Shown piece after piece: positions 17,487-26,016 of a DNA stretch of 64,000 nt; position 1 is the stretch's first letter, and every line of letters starts with the position of its first letter. The notes under the pieces were generated by a model. That model did not search any database. It was not told where the DNA came from and saw nothing but the letters and a program-made list of their open reading frames with translations. This DNA is from an uncultured Chlorobiaceae bacterium. Its GTDB lineage: Bacteria > Bacteroidota > Chlorobiia > Chlorobiales > Chlorobiaceae. Position numbers and translations under genes: made by a program. The stretch lies in assembly GCA_903895195.1 (NCBI GenBank), contig CAITSZ010000039.1, positions 17,292 to 81,291 of the forward strand, read 5' to 3'.

Positions 17487-19151
17487 TCAAGCAGCCGACT
17501 GCTGATAAAGATGCCGCTGAAACCCGATAAAAGTCGAAAGAATTTTATCAGTACTCCCCAGTATAGCAACAGCATCAGGTAGTGCATGATATTTGAGCCT
17601 GAGCAAATGCGGCAGTTTTTCCTGATCAAGTTCCCCTACCCCAGCTTCGACATACTGCGCAAGCACAAACTCAATAAACTCCTTCTGTTTATCATCAAGC
17701 CCCGAGTAAATGCTCTCTTGCGCCTCAGCGACTCTGGCCTCCCTTGTAATCGGCCTGTGAGCAAAAGAGATAAATTCAAGCACATCGAAGAGGTCGCTTT
17801 TTTCAGCATTGATGAGCTTCTGTATAGACTCAAGCTCCTGCTTTCCATAACCTGCATCAGCCAGCTTTTCGAGCAGTGTTCTCCGTGTTTTCGGGTCCGA
17901 CCACAGCTCCTTCAGCTCCTCTTCGCTTTTGAAGAATTCCGGCAAAACACCGAACATGCCCTGAAGAAATTCTTCTACAGAGATCACTCTGCCGTCAGAA
18001 CTCCAGAACGACGTTGCGATCATGTGTTGAATCTCTCGCTCCTTGCCGTCACTCAGCTTGATTTTAAGCTTTTTACGAGGCTCACCAGGTGGCTCCGGCG
18101 GATCAGTTGACACTGGCGACAACGTCTCAGTTTCGTCTTGAACTGTTTGAGGAATGCCCTCTGTTATTGTAGTCTGATCAATAGGCTCACCGTCCCACTC
18201 AACATCCGAGAAGTGGTGGCATGCATCAACAAAGTCATAAATGGTGAAATACTCTTTTCCATCAAAAAGTCTGGTGCCACGCCCGATGATCTGCTTGAAT
18301 TCTATAATGCTGTTGAACTCCTGCTCTTTATAGAGCCGCCCCTCCTCCACTTCGCCTTCGATGACTTGATCGTCTGAAGTGTAGATGTAGTCGTCAATCG
18401 TAGTCTTTATGCGCTTGACCCTGAAGGGTGTAAGGAACCCGTCGTTGATCCCCTCTTTCAGAGAGTAGATAAAAACCGGTTCCCCGAAATAATTATATGT
18501 ATCGACGTTATCGGTACGTTTCGGCGTCGCAGTGAGACCGATCTGAACTGCAGGAGCAAAGTATTCGAGAATCCCCCGCCAGTTGCTCTCGTTGTTTGCC
18601 CCACCACGGTGGCACTCATCGATGATGATAAGGTCGAAGTAGTCTTTTGGGTACTCGCCAAAACACGGGCTGTTTTCCGGACCGGTCATGAAAGTCTGGA
18701 AAATGGTAAAGAAAATGCTCCCGTTAGTCGGAACTCTGCCGTTTTTGCGAATCTCATCCGGCTTGATGCGCAGAAGTGCATCCGCAGGAAAAGGCGAAAA
18801 GGCGTTAAACGCCTGATTAGTCAGTATGTTTCTATCAGCCAGAAAGAGAATGCGCGGTCTTCGTTTCCCATCTCGGTTGAAGTTCCACCTGCTCTGAAAA
18901 AGCTTCCAGACAATCTGGAAAGCAATAAAGGTTTTGCCTGTCCCCGTAGCAAGAGTCAGCAGAATGCGCTGTTTCTCCTTAGCTATGGCATTCAGGGCTT
19001 TATTTACCGCCAGCTCCTGATAGTAGCGCACACTTTTTGTTCCACCGATATCCTCAAATGCAATCTTGTTGAAGCTCTCTTCCCATGGGTTTGGCTGATC
19101 AAAGGTTCTCTGCCAGAGCTCGATACTGATATGGTCTCTATGAATATAACG
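17487..19151 (-). pseudogene. hsdR: Type I restriction enzyme HsdR (EcoEI type), truncated and internally deleted
   Basis: The frame encodes helicase motif I ATGTGKT, motif Ia FLADRNIL, motif II DECH, motif III GLTATPKR, and an EcoEI_R-type C-terminal domain. Homology begins at a codon just after an in-frame stop (19152-19154), so the N-terminal nuclease domain is absent. The longest startable ORF is 17487-19031 from a GTG. Centrally, a KEQEFN segment joins directly to SIIEFKQIIGRGTRLF. Intact relatives have over 100 residues here, including the second RecA domain motifs IV and V. No hsdM or hsdS is nearby. It cannot be a functional restriction subunit. Confidence 0.85.
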
Positions 19152-19315
19152 CTACACCTAAACCACAGCAAATAAAAGCACTATCCTGACAACATTAACC
19201 GAATATACTCCACAAATTTTAACATGGTATCAAGGTAATTCCCCCAAAGGGGGACGACATTCATATCATACACTTCTTCAGACAACTCAGTATATCTCAG
19301 CCCCCCCAACTTTTT

Positions 19316-19325
19316 GCTATATTGC
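19316..19325 (+). promoter_or_regulatory. GCTATATTGC promoter-like element
   Basis: This decamer lies 36 bases before the GIY-YIG ATG. The same or near-identical decamer occurs 44 bases before the NAT start (21905-21914) and 37 bases before the subtilase-like start (22934-22943). No clear -35 hexamer could be set. Confidence 0.35.
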
Positions 19326-19361
19326 CCGCACACACAAAATAAAACCCACAACGACTACCAT

Positions 19362-19955
19362 ATGGACACCGTTTTCTCGAATATCGAACACCTCTACTCC
19401 AGAGAGGAAGTACTCTCAAACCCATGCCCTGTTACCAAGGCAAATGGCGTCTATGCCTTTTTCTTTAAAGAGGTGCCTCCGGGAGTGCCTGTTGAAGGCT
19501 GCTTCACTCATGATGGGTTGACGTTACTCTATATCGCGGGATCACCTGATAAAAAAGGGAAAGCGAATTCCGCTCAAAACCTGCAGCAACGGGTGCGTTA
19601 CCACTTCAAAGGGAATGCTGACGGTTCAACCCTGCGTCGATCACTCGGCATCCTGCTTGCAAAAGAGAGTGGCTATCCGCTGCGAAGAGTTGGCAGCGGC
19701 AAAAAAATGACACTGAGGAACAAGGGAGAGCAATGGCTAGACCGGTGGATGCACGAAAACGCCTTTGTAACCTGGATAGAGAATGAAGAGCCCTGGGATC
19801 TCGAAAACAAACTCCTGAACTCTTTATCCATCCCCCTGAACATTCAGGGCAATAAACACCACCCCTATGCCGCCATGCTCGCTCAAATCCGCAGCCAGGC
19901 AATTGTCCAAGCCGAAGAAGCTGATATCGTCGATGACACTCACCCTCGGCTATAA
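19362..19955 (+). CDS. GIY-YIG-type nuclease domain protein
   Basis: A 197-residue protein resembling the GIY-YIG fold: GVYAFFF then LLYIAGSP supplies the paired GIY/YIG-like strands, LQQRVRYHF the conserved arginine helix, and PWDLENKLLNS...PLNIQGN the glutamate and asparagine region. It could be a stand-alone nuclease of a defence or repair type. The ORF track begins at a TTG (19314); ATG 19362 is preferred because upstream codons overlap a promoter-like GCTATATTGC. The 3' end overlaps the ImmA fragment by 16 bases on the opposite strand. Confidence 0.65.
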   Translation: MDTVFSNIEHLYSREEVLSNPCPVTKANGVYAFFFKEVPPGVPVEGCFTHDGLTLLYIAGSPDKKGKANSAQNLQQRVRYHFKGNADGSTLRRSLGILLAKESGYPLRRVGSGKKMTLRNKGEQWLDRWMHENAFVTWIENEEPWDLENKLLNSLSIPLNIQGNKHHPYAAMLAQIRSQAIVQAEEADIVDDTHPRL

Positions 19956-20203
19956 AATAACCCCTTAACGCTTCTTAGCCTCTCTTCAGCGAAAGTATCG
20001 GCTTCGTCTTCTTTTTCTTTGCCATCGCAGGAATAATCCATCCCCTCAATTAAAACATACTTTTTGCTATGCTTCAGGATATGACCCGCTTCATGGAAAA
20101 AGGTGAACCGGAAAATGTCATTCCTGTTCAATCGATTTGAAAGCTGAATCAACGGATTGCCTTTCACACACAGTAACCATGTCACAATGTCACCAGCCTG
20201 CAA
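19940..20203 (-). pseudogene. ImmA/IrrE-type metallopeptidase fragment
   Basis: An 87-residue ORF from a TTG holding the FTFFHEAGHILKHSKK zinc-protease motif and the EDEADTFAEERL helix of ImmA/IrrE domains, as found in HigA-type XRE antitoxins. The frame remains open upstream to about 20257 but no HTH domain is present. The C-terminal ten residues (SVKGLFYSRG) do not resemble the family and run into the GIY-YIG gene end. Best read as the remnant of a larger XRE-ImmA antitoxin/peptidase. No partner toxin is visible. Confidence 0.7.
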
Positions 20204-20667
20204 GCAACTAATTGACCTGACGATTTTTTCCGGATAATCTGCAGTTCTACGAGCTTTTTATACGCTCTGAACCTCTCTTGATGCCGTATTATCTCTGTGT
20301 ATATTTCAATATTTTTCACGGTTTTTTTCAACAGAAATACATATTTTTTAATATAAATTAACCGGAATTCAACAATAAAAAGCTATTATTTACGAAATAA
20401 ACCCGGGGTTAGTAAATAACTTTATATATATCAGTATATAAATGATGACGATCAGACTTGCTTTGGACTTTTGGATGTTGTTTAGCGAATTCACAATCGA
20501 CAGAAAATGAAAAGTTCTTTGGGCTATCGCAGTAATCCCGTTTTGAGTTAGTCAAAGACTCCCTATGTAACAAACTCATAAAGAGTGTCCGACAGTGCAC
20601 TCTACTTCCCAACTGTTTAATGAGTTACGAGTTAAAAATCTTTGAAACAGAGTAACTGGAGAAAACA
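20204..20667. other. Gene-free AT-rich interval upstream of the secreted cassette
   Basis: About 460 bases with no convincing gene; the minus-strand ORF at 20409-20612 lacks a ribosome site and recognisable homology. It must contain the promoter of the cassette. Confidence 0.55.
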
Positions 20668-21384
20668 ATGATGAAGAAAACTATCTGGTTGGCTGCCGGA
20701 ATATCCGGAATGCTTCTCGGTCATCCCGCCGTCGATGCAAAAGCCGCTATCGACATAAATATCAACGCAGGAAGCAGGCGCTCATTTATTATCAATTCAC
20801 CGCCGAGTTTTATTTATCTGAGAACTCAAGGCTTTTCAGTATCCGTCGGTAGTCCGTATGACATCGTTTACTATGGTGACCGCTATTACATCTACAACGA
20901 TGGCCACTGGTACCGCTCTTATTATTATCGAGGACCATGGGTTCTTATCCTTGATAGCGGGCTCCCCTATCAGATAAGAAGACACAGATGGGATGATATC
21001 AGAAGGTATCGTGATAATGAGTACCGCAGGTCTGATAGCCGCAATAACCGTTATCAGCGTAATGATGATAATAAGAGGAGAATCCTTGATCAGCGCAGCG
21101 ATGCCAGCAACAGGAAGGGTCAGCCTGAACATCAGAACAGGGTAATTCAGGGTCAGCAGAACAACGTCCATGAGCAACGCCAAATGCAGAGGCAACCAAA
21201 CAACGCACCTCAGCAGCGGCAGATTCATGAACAGCAGAACAACGCTCCTGAACAACGGCAGATGCAAAGACAGCAGAACAACGCACCACAACAGCGACAG
21301 AATCAAGGAGCACAAAGCAAAGCTTCTGAAAACAGAAAAGGCCCGGATCAGTCAGGCAAGGATGACAGGGGTAAAAAGAACTGA
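20668..21384 (+). CDS. Secreted cassette copy 1, large protein (SVGSPYD/RRHRWDD family)
   Basis: A 238-residue exported protein with a signal peptide (KKTIWLAAGISGMLLGHPAVDAKA). The mature core shares nearly continuous identity with the product of 50890-51387: PSFIYLRTQGFSVSVGSPYD, then YYIYNDGHWYRS, YRGPW and RRHRWDDIRRYRD. This copy alone carries a glutamine/asparagine-rich C-terminal half with four 13-residue repeats (QQNNAPEQRQMQR type, residues 163-214). Tyr/Arg-rich, low in hydrophobics after the signal. Likely envelope or extracellular; function unknown. The small basic secreted gene follows 75 bases later. Confidence 0.85.
   Translation: MMKKTIWLAAGISGMLLGHPAVDAKAAIDININAGSRRSFIINSPPSFIYLRTQGFSVSVGSPYDIVYYGDRYYIYNDGHWYRSYYYRGPWVLILDSGLPYQIRRHRWDDIRRYRDNEYRRSDSRNNRYQRNDDNKRRILDQRSDASNRKGQPEHQNRVIQGQQNNVHEQRQMQRQPNNAPQQRQIHEQQNNAPEQRQMQRQQNNAPQQRQNQGAQSKASENRKGPDQSGKDDRGKKN
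21154..21309 (+). repeat. Four in-frame 39-bp coding repeats
   Basis: Four consecutive 39-bp units encode QQNNVHEQRQMQR, QPNNAPQQRQIHE, QQNNAPEQRQMQR and QQNNAPQQRQNQG. Alternate units are more alike, suggesting duplication of a 78-bp pair. They are absent from the paralogue at 50890-51387. Confidence 0.85.
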
Positions 21385-21459
21385 GTAAATGGTAATCTGG
21401 CGATTTCCGCTGATCCCGGTAACAATTCGTTCTCATAACAACAACTTAAAAGGAGAATA

Positions 21460-21660
21460 ATGATAAAAAAAACCATGTTGATAGTCTTCGCCATAGCAGG
21501 AATGCTGTTTGGTTCCCCACTGCCGGATGCGCAGGCTGGCGTCGGAGTTAATATCCGCATCGGAGGGAAAAGACATCACCACCATCACCACCGTAACTCG
21601 CATAGAAGATACCGCCACTCAGGGTTGTCGACATCAACTGCAGCCATGAAACAGGTATAG
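21460..21660 (+). CDS. Secreted cassette copy 1, small His-rich basic protein
   Basis: A 66-residue protein: a signal peptide (KKTMLIVFAIAGMLFGSPLPDAQA) and a short basic mature part with six consecutive histidines (KRHHHHHHRNSHRR), suggestive of metal binding. An AAGGAGAA ribosome site precedes the ATG. Its counterpart after the second large gene is at 50593-50820. A perfect 20-bp-stem palindrome begins 31 bases after the stop. Confidence 0.7.
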   Translation: MIKKTMLIVFAIAGMLFGSPLPDAQAGVGVNIRIGGKRHHHHHHRNSHRRYRHSGLSTSTAAMKQV

Positions 21661-21691
21661 ACGCCTCAAATTAATTTCTTTGATGCCAACC

Positions 21692-21736
21692 AATATTCTG
21701 AGTGTCCCCCCAAAAAGGGGGGACACTCAGAATATT
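21692..21736. terminator. Perfect 20-bp stem, 5-base loop palindrome
   Basis: Left arm 21692-21711 and right arm 21717-21736 are exact reverse complements around AAAAA, with a C6/G6 core (GTCCCCCC AAAAA GGGGGGAC). It can terminate either strand, although the following T-run is weak (CTTCTTC). The position after the cassette suggests a terminator; a mobile-element remnant is an alternative. Confidence 0.6.
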
Positions 21737-21904
21737 CTTCTTCAGCTCGTTTTTCTTCAGCACCCGACATTTTTCGCAGCGCAATAGCTACATAGCTCTA
21801 AACAGAAATCAGATTGATTTCCATAGGGTCATAGCAGGCAGGTGCAGACAACACGGTTTAGCTGTATCAATGAACAAGAGCAGCTTTCAGCCCCCTTCTT
21901 TTTC

Positions 21905-21914
21905 GCTATATTAC
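21905..21914 (+). promoter_or_regulatory. GCTATATTAC promoter-like element
   Basis: Near copy of the decamer at 19316, in a similar context (CAGCCCCC before it in both), 44 bases upstream of the acetyltransferase ATG. Confidence 0.3.
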
Positions 21915-21958
21915 TGCAATGCATTCTCTTTAAATCAACTGAAGGTAGAGGATCTGAC

Positions 21959-22729
21959 ATGAGGGCAGGCAATTTCACACTCGAGAAATACTTCAGCAGG
22001 ATTGCCTATAATGGTAAACCAAAAAAGGATATTGCCACAGTAACGGAAATAATGCAGAATCAGTTATTTTCAGTTCCATTCGAAAATCTGGATGTTCAGG
22101 CAGGGAAAATTGTCTCCCTGGTTCCAGAGGAAATTGTTGAAAAAATATTGGTTCGTAATCGTGGCGGATATTGCTATGAAGTCAATGGCCTCTTTGCAAT
22201 GGCACTGCAGGAGCTTGGCTTGGACTATACATTTGTAGCAGCTCGCCCGATGATTTACCCCGTCAGGCGCCCCAAAACGCATATGGCGATTGTGGGTGAA
22301 GTTGAGGGAGAGAAGTGGCTGATTGACCTGGGATTCGGGAGCAACAGCATAAGAAAGCCAATGCGCCTCAATCTCCTTGATGTTGAAGTAATGCAGGACG
22401 GCTATCTGTTTATGCTATGCAAAGCCGATGAGAGCAAATATCGGCTGAAAGCATTCGTCGAAGGAGAGTGGGTGGATCAATACGAATTTGACCTCTACCC
22501 GCAGGAATGGATTGACTTCACCCCTGCCAACCACCTGAACTCAACACACCCCGACGCAATATTTGTCAAAAAACTGCTGGTCGTACTGCACAACCCAACA
22601 GGCAGAGTAATACTTATGGGCGACACCATAAAAACCGTCAGCAACGGAATAACCACAAAACGATTCATATCCTCCGAAAACCGTGCCGCCATCCTGGCCA
22701 CCAATTTCGGCCTTGTCGCCCCTGAATAA
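21959..22729 (+). CDS. nat: Arylamine N-acetyltransferase
   Basis: A 256-residue NAT, which moves acetyl groups from acetyl-CoA to arylamines, hydrazines or related acyl acceptors. The catalytic triad is visible: Cys in RNRGGYCYEVN, His in KTHMAIVG and Asp in WLIDLGFG. The N-terminal FSVPFENLDVQ stretch is family-typical. The ORF track starts at 21842, but the conserved NAT start FTLEKYFSRI follows ATG 21959, so that is used. It is monocistronic as seen. Confidence 0.93.
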   Translation: MRAGNFTLEKYFSRIAYNGKPKKDIATVTEIMQNQLFSVPFENLDVQAGKIVSLVPEEIVEKILVRNRGGYCYEVNGLFAMALQELGLDYTFVAARPMIYPVRRPKTHMAIVGEVEGEKWLIDLGFGSNSIRKPMRLNLLDVEVMQDGYLFMLCKADESKYRLKAFVEGEWVDQYEFDLYPQEWIDFTPANHLNSTHPDAIFVKKLLVVLHNPTGRVILMGDTIKTVSNGITTKRFISSENRAAILATNFGLVAPE

Positions 22730-22801
22730 TAAGCGCTTCACAAAAAATGATTCCGTAATAAAATATGCCAGACACAAAAGCAGATTAGCCATTATTGCGC
22801 C

Positions 22802-22827
22802 GTAGGGGCTACCCTTGTGGTCGCCCT
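22802..22827 (+). repeat. GTAGGGGC-ACCCTTGTGGTCGCCC dispersed repeat
   Basis: A short imperfectly palindromic sequence of the GGGGCGACCCTTGTGGTCGCCC type seen scattered through many bacterial genomes. One copy lies in the 250-base gap between the NAT and subtilase-like genes. Nothing else is evident in that gap except the promoter-like decamer at 22934. Confidence 0.6.
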
Positions 22828-22933
22828 CAGTGTTGTAGTTAAACCCCTTCAGACAACGGCCTGAATAGGCTTCAATCACAACTCCTTTGAACGGCGCCCG
22901 CCGCTTATGCTGTAAAAAAAGGGTTTTTAATAC

Positions 22934-22943
22934 GCTATATTGC
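22934..22943 (+). promoter_or_regulatory. GCTATATTGC promoter-like element
   Basis: Exact copy of the decamer at 19316, 37 bases before the start of the secreted subtilase-like gene. Confidence 0.35.
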
Positions 22944-22980
22944 TGAAGATACCAGAAGTACAAAAACCATTGAGGATTTT

Positions 22981-24357
22981 ATGAACAGTGCTAATAAATA
23001 CTGGCTTTGTCTTGTGTTTGTCTTGTCTTTCACGCCGGTTTCTTTTGCTGATTATAAGACTGACATCGGCTATGCCGATCTGAAAGGTTTGCTGGGTGCA
23101 AGCATGCCGACTGGTGCTGGTGTAAAAGTAATGCAGGTTGAAGCTGGTGAAACTGCTTATGCACCGAATACCACGAGCACGCAGTTTGCAGGCAAAACCT
23201 TCCGCTTCCCCTGTGCTGCAAGCATTTCGCCTTCTGGTCATGCAACCTGGGTCGGTTCACTTTTTTATGGCGCTGGTTCAATGGCTCCTGGTATTCGTAC
23301 TATTACCAGTTATGGTTTCTCTGACTGGATAAAAAGCCTGTTCCACCCTTTGGTTTCAGTACCGCCTAACAGCAGTCGGATTGTCAACCAAAGCTTGGTC
23401 GGTAACGGTAATAATGCATTACAGACGGGGATCATTTTGCGCTTGGTGGATAGACAGGTGCAGAGGAAGGAGCTTATTCAGGTCGTTGCCATGGGTAACG
23501 GGCCTGGGGTTAATGCTTTGTTGAATAGCGCCTATAATGTTATTGCGGTGGGTAAATGTAGTGGCAATCTTGATTATGGCTCTAAACCTGTTGATCCGGT
23601 CTACAGAGCAGGACGTACCCGACCGGATGTCGTAGCTCCCGAATCGACTACCAGTGCGGCTGCACCGGAAGTAGCCGCCACGGCTGCGTTGCTGGTTGAA
23701 ACAGGTCATAAAGGCGCCTTACGGCTTTCCAGGAGTTCTGCAATGGTCACCGGTATCGGGACTGTTTACAATGCCGAGCGGGCCGCAACCATTAAAGCGG
23801 CTCTTATGGCCGGGGCAGATCGGGTAACACACAATAGCCCCGGCAAAGGTGATATCTCCGACTACCGCAGTACCGGCCACCAAACCAATAATGGCCTTGA
23901 TGAGCGTTTTGGTGCGGGTCAGGTTAATGTGCTTCACAGCTATCAGATTATTGCAGCTGGTGAGCAAAAAAGTCTGGAACATGGTGGCCTCAATGCGGGA
24001 GTGATTGGCTTGAACGGCTTTGATTATGAAAATGCCTTTGGCGGATTTTTAAGCAGCAACAAGACCGCAACCTATAAATTTCATGCAGCCACTGATTCAA
24101 AATTATCGGCATCTTTGGTATGGAATATGAATGTTACCAATGATGGGAGGTTACGCACAGGGTTGCCAAACCTGAACCTTGAATTATTTGATCTCACCAG
24201 CCAAACCATATCTGCCTTTTCTTCGAGCACTCACGATAATAGTGAACATATCTGGGTTGATTTGGCAATGGGGCATAGCTATGAACTGCTCGTTAAGTCT
24301 GCCGAAGCGAATGATTTCAATTGGGACTATTCATTAGCCTGGCATATCAGCAATTAA
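22981..24357 (+). CDS. Secreted subtilase-like (S8) protein with altered active site
   Basis: A 458-residue exported protein; signal peptide ends near SFA-DYKTD. The central region follows the S8 order: a GVKVMQVEAGE strand where the catalytic Asp motif belongs (no Asp, a Glu instead), SPSGHATWVGS with a histidine, NQSLVGNG and VAMGNGPG matching the oxyanion Asn loop, and STTSAAAPEVAATAALL with the nucleophilic serine. A beta-rich C-terminal domain of about 100 residues follows, like P-domain or jelly-roll modules. With Asp replaced, activity may be reduced or lost. Its end overlaps the convergent hydrolase gene by 24 bases. Confidence 0.65.
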   Translation: MNSANKYWLCLVFVLSFTPVSFADYKTDIGYADLKGLLGASMPTGAGVKVMQVEAGETAYAPNTTSTQFAGKTFRFPCAASISPSGHATWVGSLFYGAGSMAPGIRTITSYGFSDWIKSLFHPLVSVPPNSSRIVNQSLVGNGNNALQTGIILRLVDRQVQRKELIQVVAMGNGPGVNALLNSAYNVIAVGKCSGNLDYGSKPVDPVYRAGRTRPDVVAPESTTSAAAPEVAATAALLVETGHKGALRLSRSSAMVTGIGTVYNAERAATIKAALMAGADRVTHNSPGKGDISDYRSTGHQTNNGLDERFGAGQVNVLHSYQIIAAGEQKSLEHGGLNAGVIGLNGFDYENAFGGFLSSNKTATYKFHAATDSKLSASLVWNMNVTNDGRLRTGLPNLNLELFDLTSQTISAFSSSTHDNSEHIWVDLAMGHSYELLVKSAEANDFNWDYSLAWHISN

Positions 24358-25122
24358 CCGCTGCTCAGTGAGCCAACCGCCCACATAGTCTGCGACATCC
24401 TCCCATCCAGGCTCTCCAACGACCCAGTGAGCATGATTTTTGAACTCCTTGTATGTTGAAACCGCCTCATACTTTTTCGCAATTTTGCGAGCGACTGATG
24501 CCGGGGTGATAAGGTCCAGCGTTCCGGCTACGACAAGAACCGGGCAGGTAACGAGGGACTCATCGACGAATGATGACCGCGATGGGTCCAGAAACCAGTA
24601 CCCGATTTGAGTCGCTGCCCTTCCAGATTCATAAACGAGTTTATTATAAATCTCCCACTGTTCTGTTTCGGTCATCAGATGCAGCATTGAATAGGCGGTT
24701 TCACTGAATTTCTGCCGGAACGGGTTTTTCCAGAAGCCCCATGTTGTCTGTACGCTCCAGAAGCTCTTGACAACAGAGGGGGTCAGAGCCATGATGCCAT
24801 AAGGAGATGCGGGAGTAAGCAGAACAAGAGCCTTTGCCTGTTTGCGGGTGACAAGAATCTGGGCGAGAAGCGCCCCCATGGAGTGCCCCATCACAATAGG
24901 CGGTTCGTCAAGCTGGCTGATCTCATGTTCAAGCTGTTCAACGTAATCCAGAAGACCGGTAGTGCCTAAATCGGGATGTGGAACACCACGGGGATCCATA
25001 TCATGATAGCGCAATGTGGTCGCGATGCAGCGATACCCTTCAGCCTCAAACTTATTCCGATAATTCTCCCAGTACCACGGCCCGCCAAACATTCCGTGAA
25101 TCATAAAAATCGTCTGAGCCAT
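24334..25122 (-). CDS. Alpha/beta hydrolase
   Basis: A 262-residue alpha/beta-hydrolase with FMIHGMFGGPWYW (oxyanion loop), nucleophile elbow GHSMGAL, acid AGTLDLITP and histidine FKNHAHWV. No lid or lipid-anchor features identify the substrate. The ORF track starts at 25167, but GGGAGGAGG five bases before ATG 25122 makes that the start. The last 24 bases overlap the end of the subtilase-like gene. Confidence 0.88.
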   Translation of the reverse strand: MAQTIFMIHGMFGGPWYWENYRNKFEAEGYRCIATTLRYHDMDPRGVPHPDLGTTGLLDYVEQLEHEISQLDEPPIVMGHSMGALLAQILVTRKQAKALVLLTPASPYGIMALTPSVVKSFWSVQTTWGFWKNPFRQKFSETAYSMLHLMTETEQWEIYNKLVYESGRAATQIGYWFLDPSRSSFVDESLVTCPVLVVAGTLDLITPASVARKIAKKYEAVSTYKEFKNHAHWVVGEPGWEDVADYVGGWLTEQRLIADMPG

Positions 25123-25439
25123 TGTGCCTCCTCCCGGTTTCATTACCAAAACTAACGGGACGCTCATGACTATGTGTACTTACTGAATTAGCCACAAGTT
25201 AAAATCAAAACTACTTGCCCCTACTGATTATAACCAAAACGCTGATTACTTCATTAGCGAAATTTATTCAGTTGCACATTATAAGGGTTGTTACCAAAAA
25301 CCGAGCTTTGTTTATTTTGGAACAAATAAGAAACCCCGGTTTAGAACCAGGGTTTCGAAGTTTCGTCTTCATCATTTCTTTATCATAGTCAACCGACTTT
25401 AAGGCTATCATCATCCTGTAATTATCGGCAGACAATATA
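25123..25439. other. Intergenic region between hydrolase and TPR genes
   Basis: AT-rich gap containing the TPR gene terminator and presumably the hydrolase promoter. No gene seen. Confidence 0.6.
25331..25355 (-). terminator. Terminator of the TPR gene
   Basis: AAACCCCGGTT (25331-25341) pairs with AACCAGGGTTT (25345-25355) with one mismatch. Read on the minus strand the hairpin is followed by TTCTTATTTG. It lies about 85 bases after the TPR stop. Confidence 0.65.
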
Positions 25440-25874
25440 TCAACCGTTATTTCTGCTTACCTCTTGTTCTCCAGCACTCTCTCCAGATACCCCTGCTCTT
25501 TTAAAGTCTGATTGAGCCCCCTTAATGTCTCCAAGTGCTGTTTTGGCAAGTGCTCTAATTTTAAAACCTTGAGCCCCTACCGGAGTTGGATCTGCTTCTA
25601 TAGATTTCATGAAATCTGCTTTTGCTGACTCTGTGGCACCGAAAGCAAGCTCTGAAACGGCCCGATTGTAGTATGCCTTGCTCATGTCATCAGAACCAAG
25701 TTTAGGCGAACTTTCAATCGCCTTGGTAAAGTTTTCTATGGCTTCCTGATACTGACCGGCTTTCAGTTGTGCTTCTCCGCTGCTCAGAGCCGGACTGTTA
25801 TGGGCAAACACGGCATTAGTTGCCACCATAATGTTCAATGCCGCAATAGAGAGAAAACGAAAAGATTTTTTCAT
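25440..25874 (-). CDS. Exported tetratricopeptide-repeat protein
   Basis: A 144-residue protein with a signal peptide (FLSIAALNIMVATNAVFAHN). Two to three TPR units follow: GEAQLKAGQYQEAIENFTKAIE, AYYNRAVSELAFGATESAKADF and a third IRALAKTALGDIKGAQSDF. The family acts as a protein-binding scaffold in the periplasm; the partner is unknown. It has its own terminator and no operon partner. Confidence 0.82.
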   Translation of the reverse strand: MKKSFRFLSIAALNIMVATNAVFAHNSPALSSGEAQLKAGQYQEAIENFTKAIESSPKLGSDDMSKAYYNRAVSELAFGATESAKADFMKSIEADPTPVGAQGFKIRALAKTALGDIKGAQSDFKRAGVSGESAGEQEVSRNNG

Positions 25875-26016
25875 AAGGCGCCCCGCTTTTTATGTTGATC
25901 AATAACTATACAGCATATTTTAATCAACACTCCCTTAAAGCGCCGCTAAAGCCCCCTTAATTTTTCACTAAAAATCACACCTATGAAAATAATCCCCTTC
26001 GTTGGCCTGGCTTAAC

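Noticed and set aside
20409-20612. 67-residue minus-strand ORF before the secreted cassette
   Set aside because: No start context, no homology seen, and it lies in an AT-rich gap.
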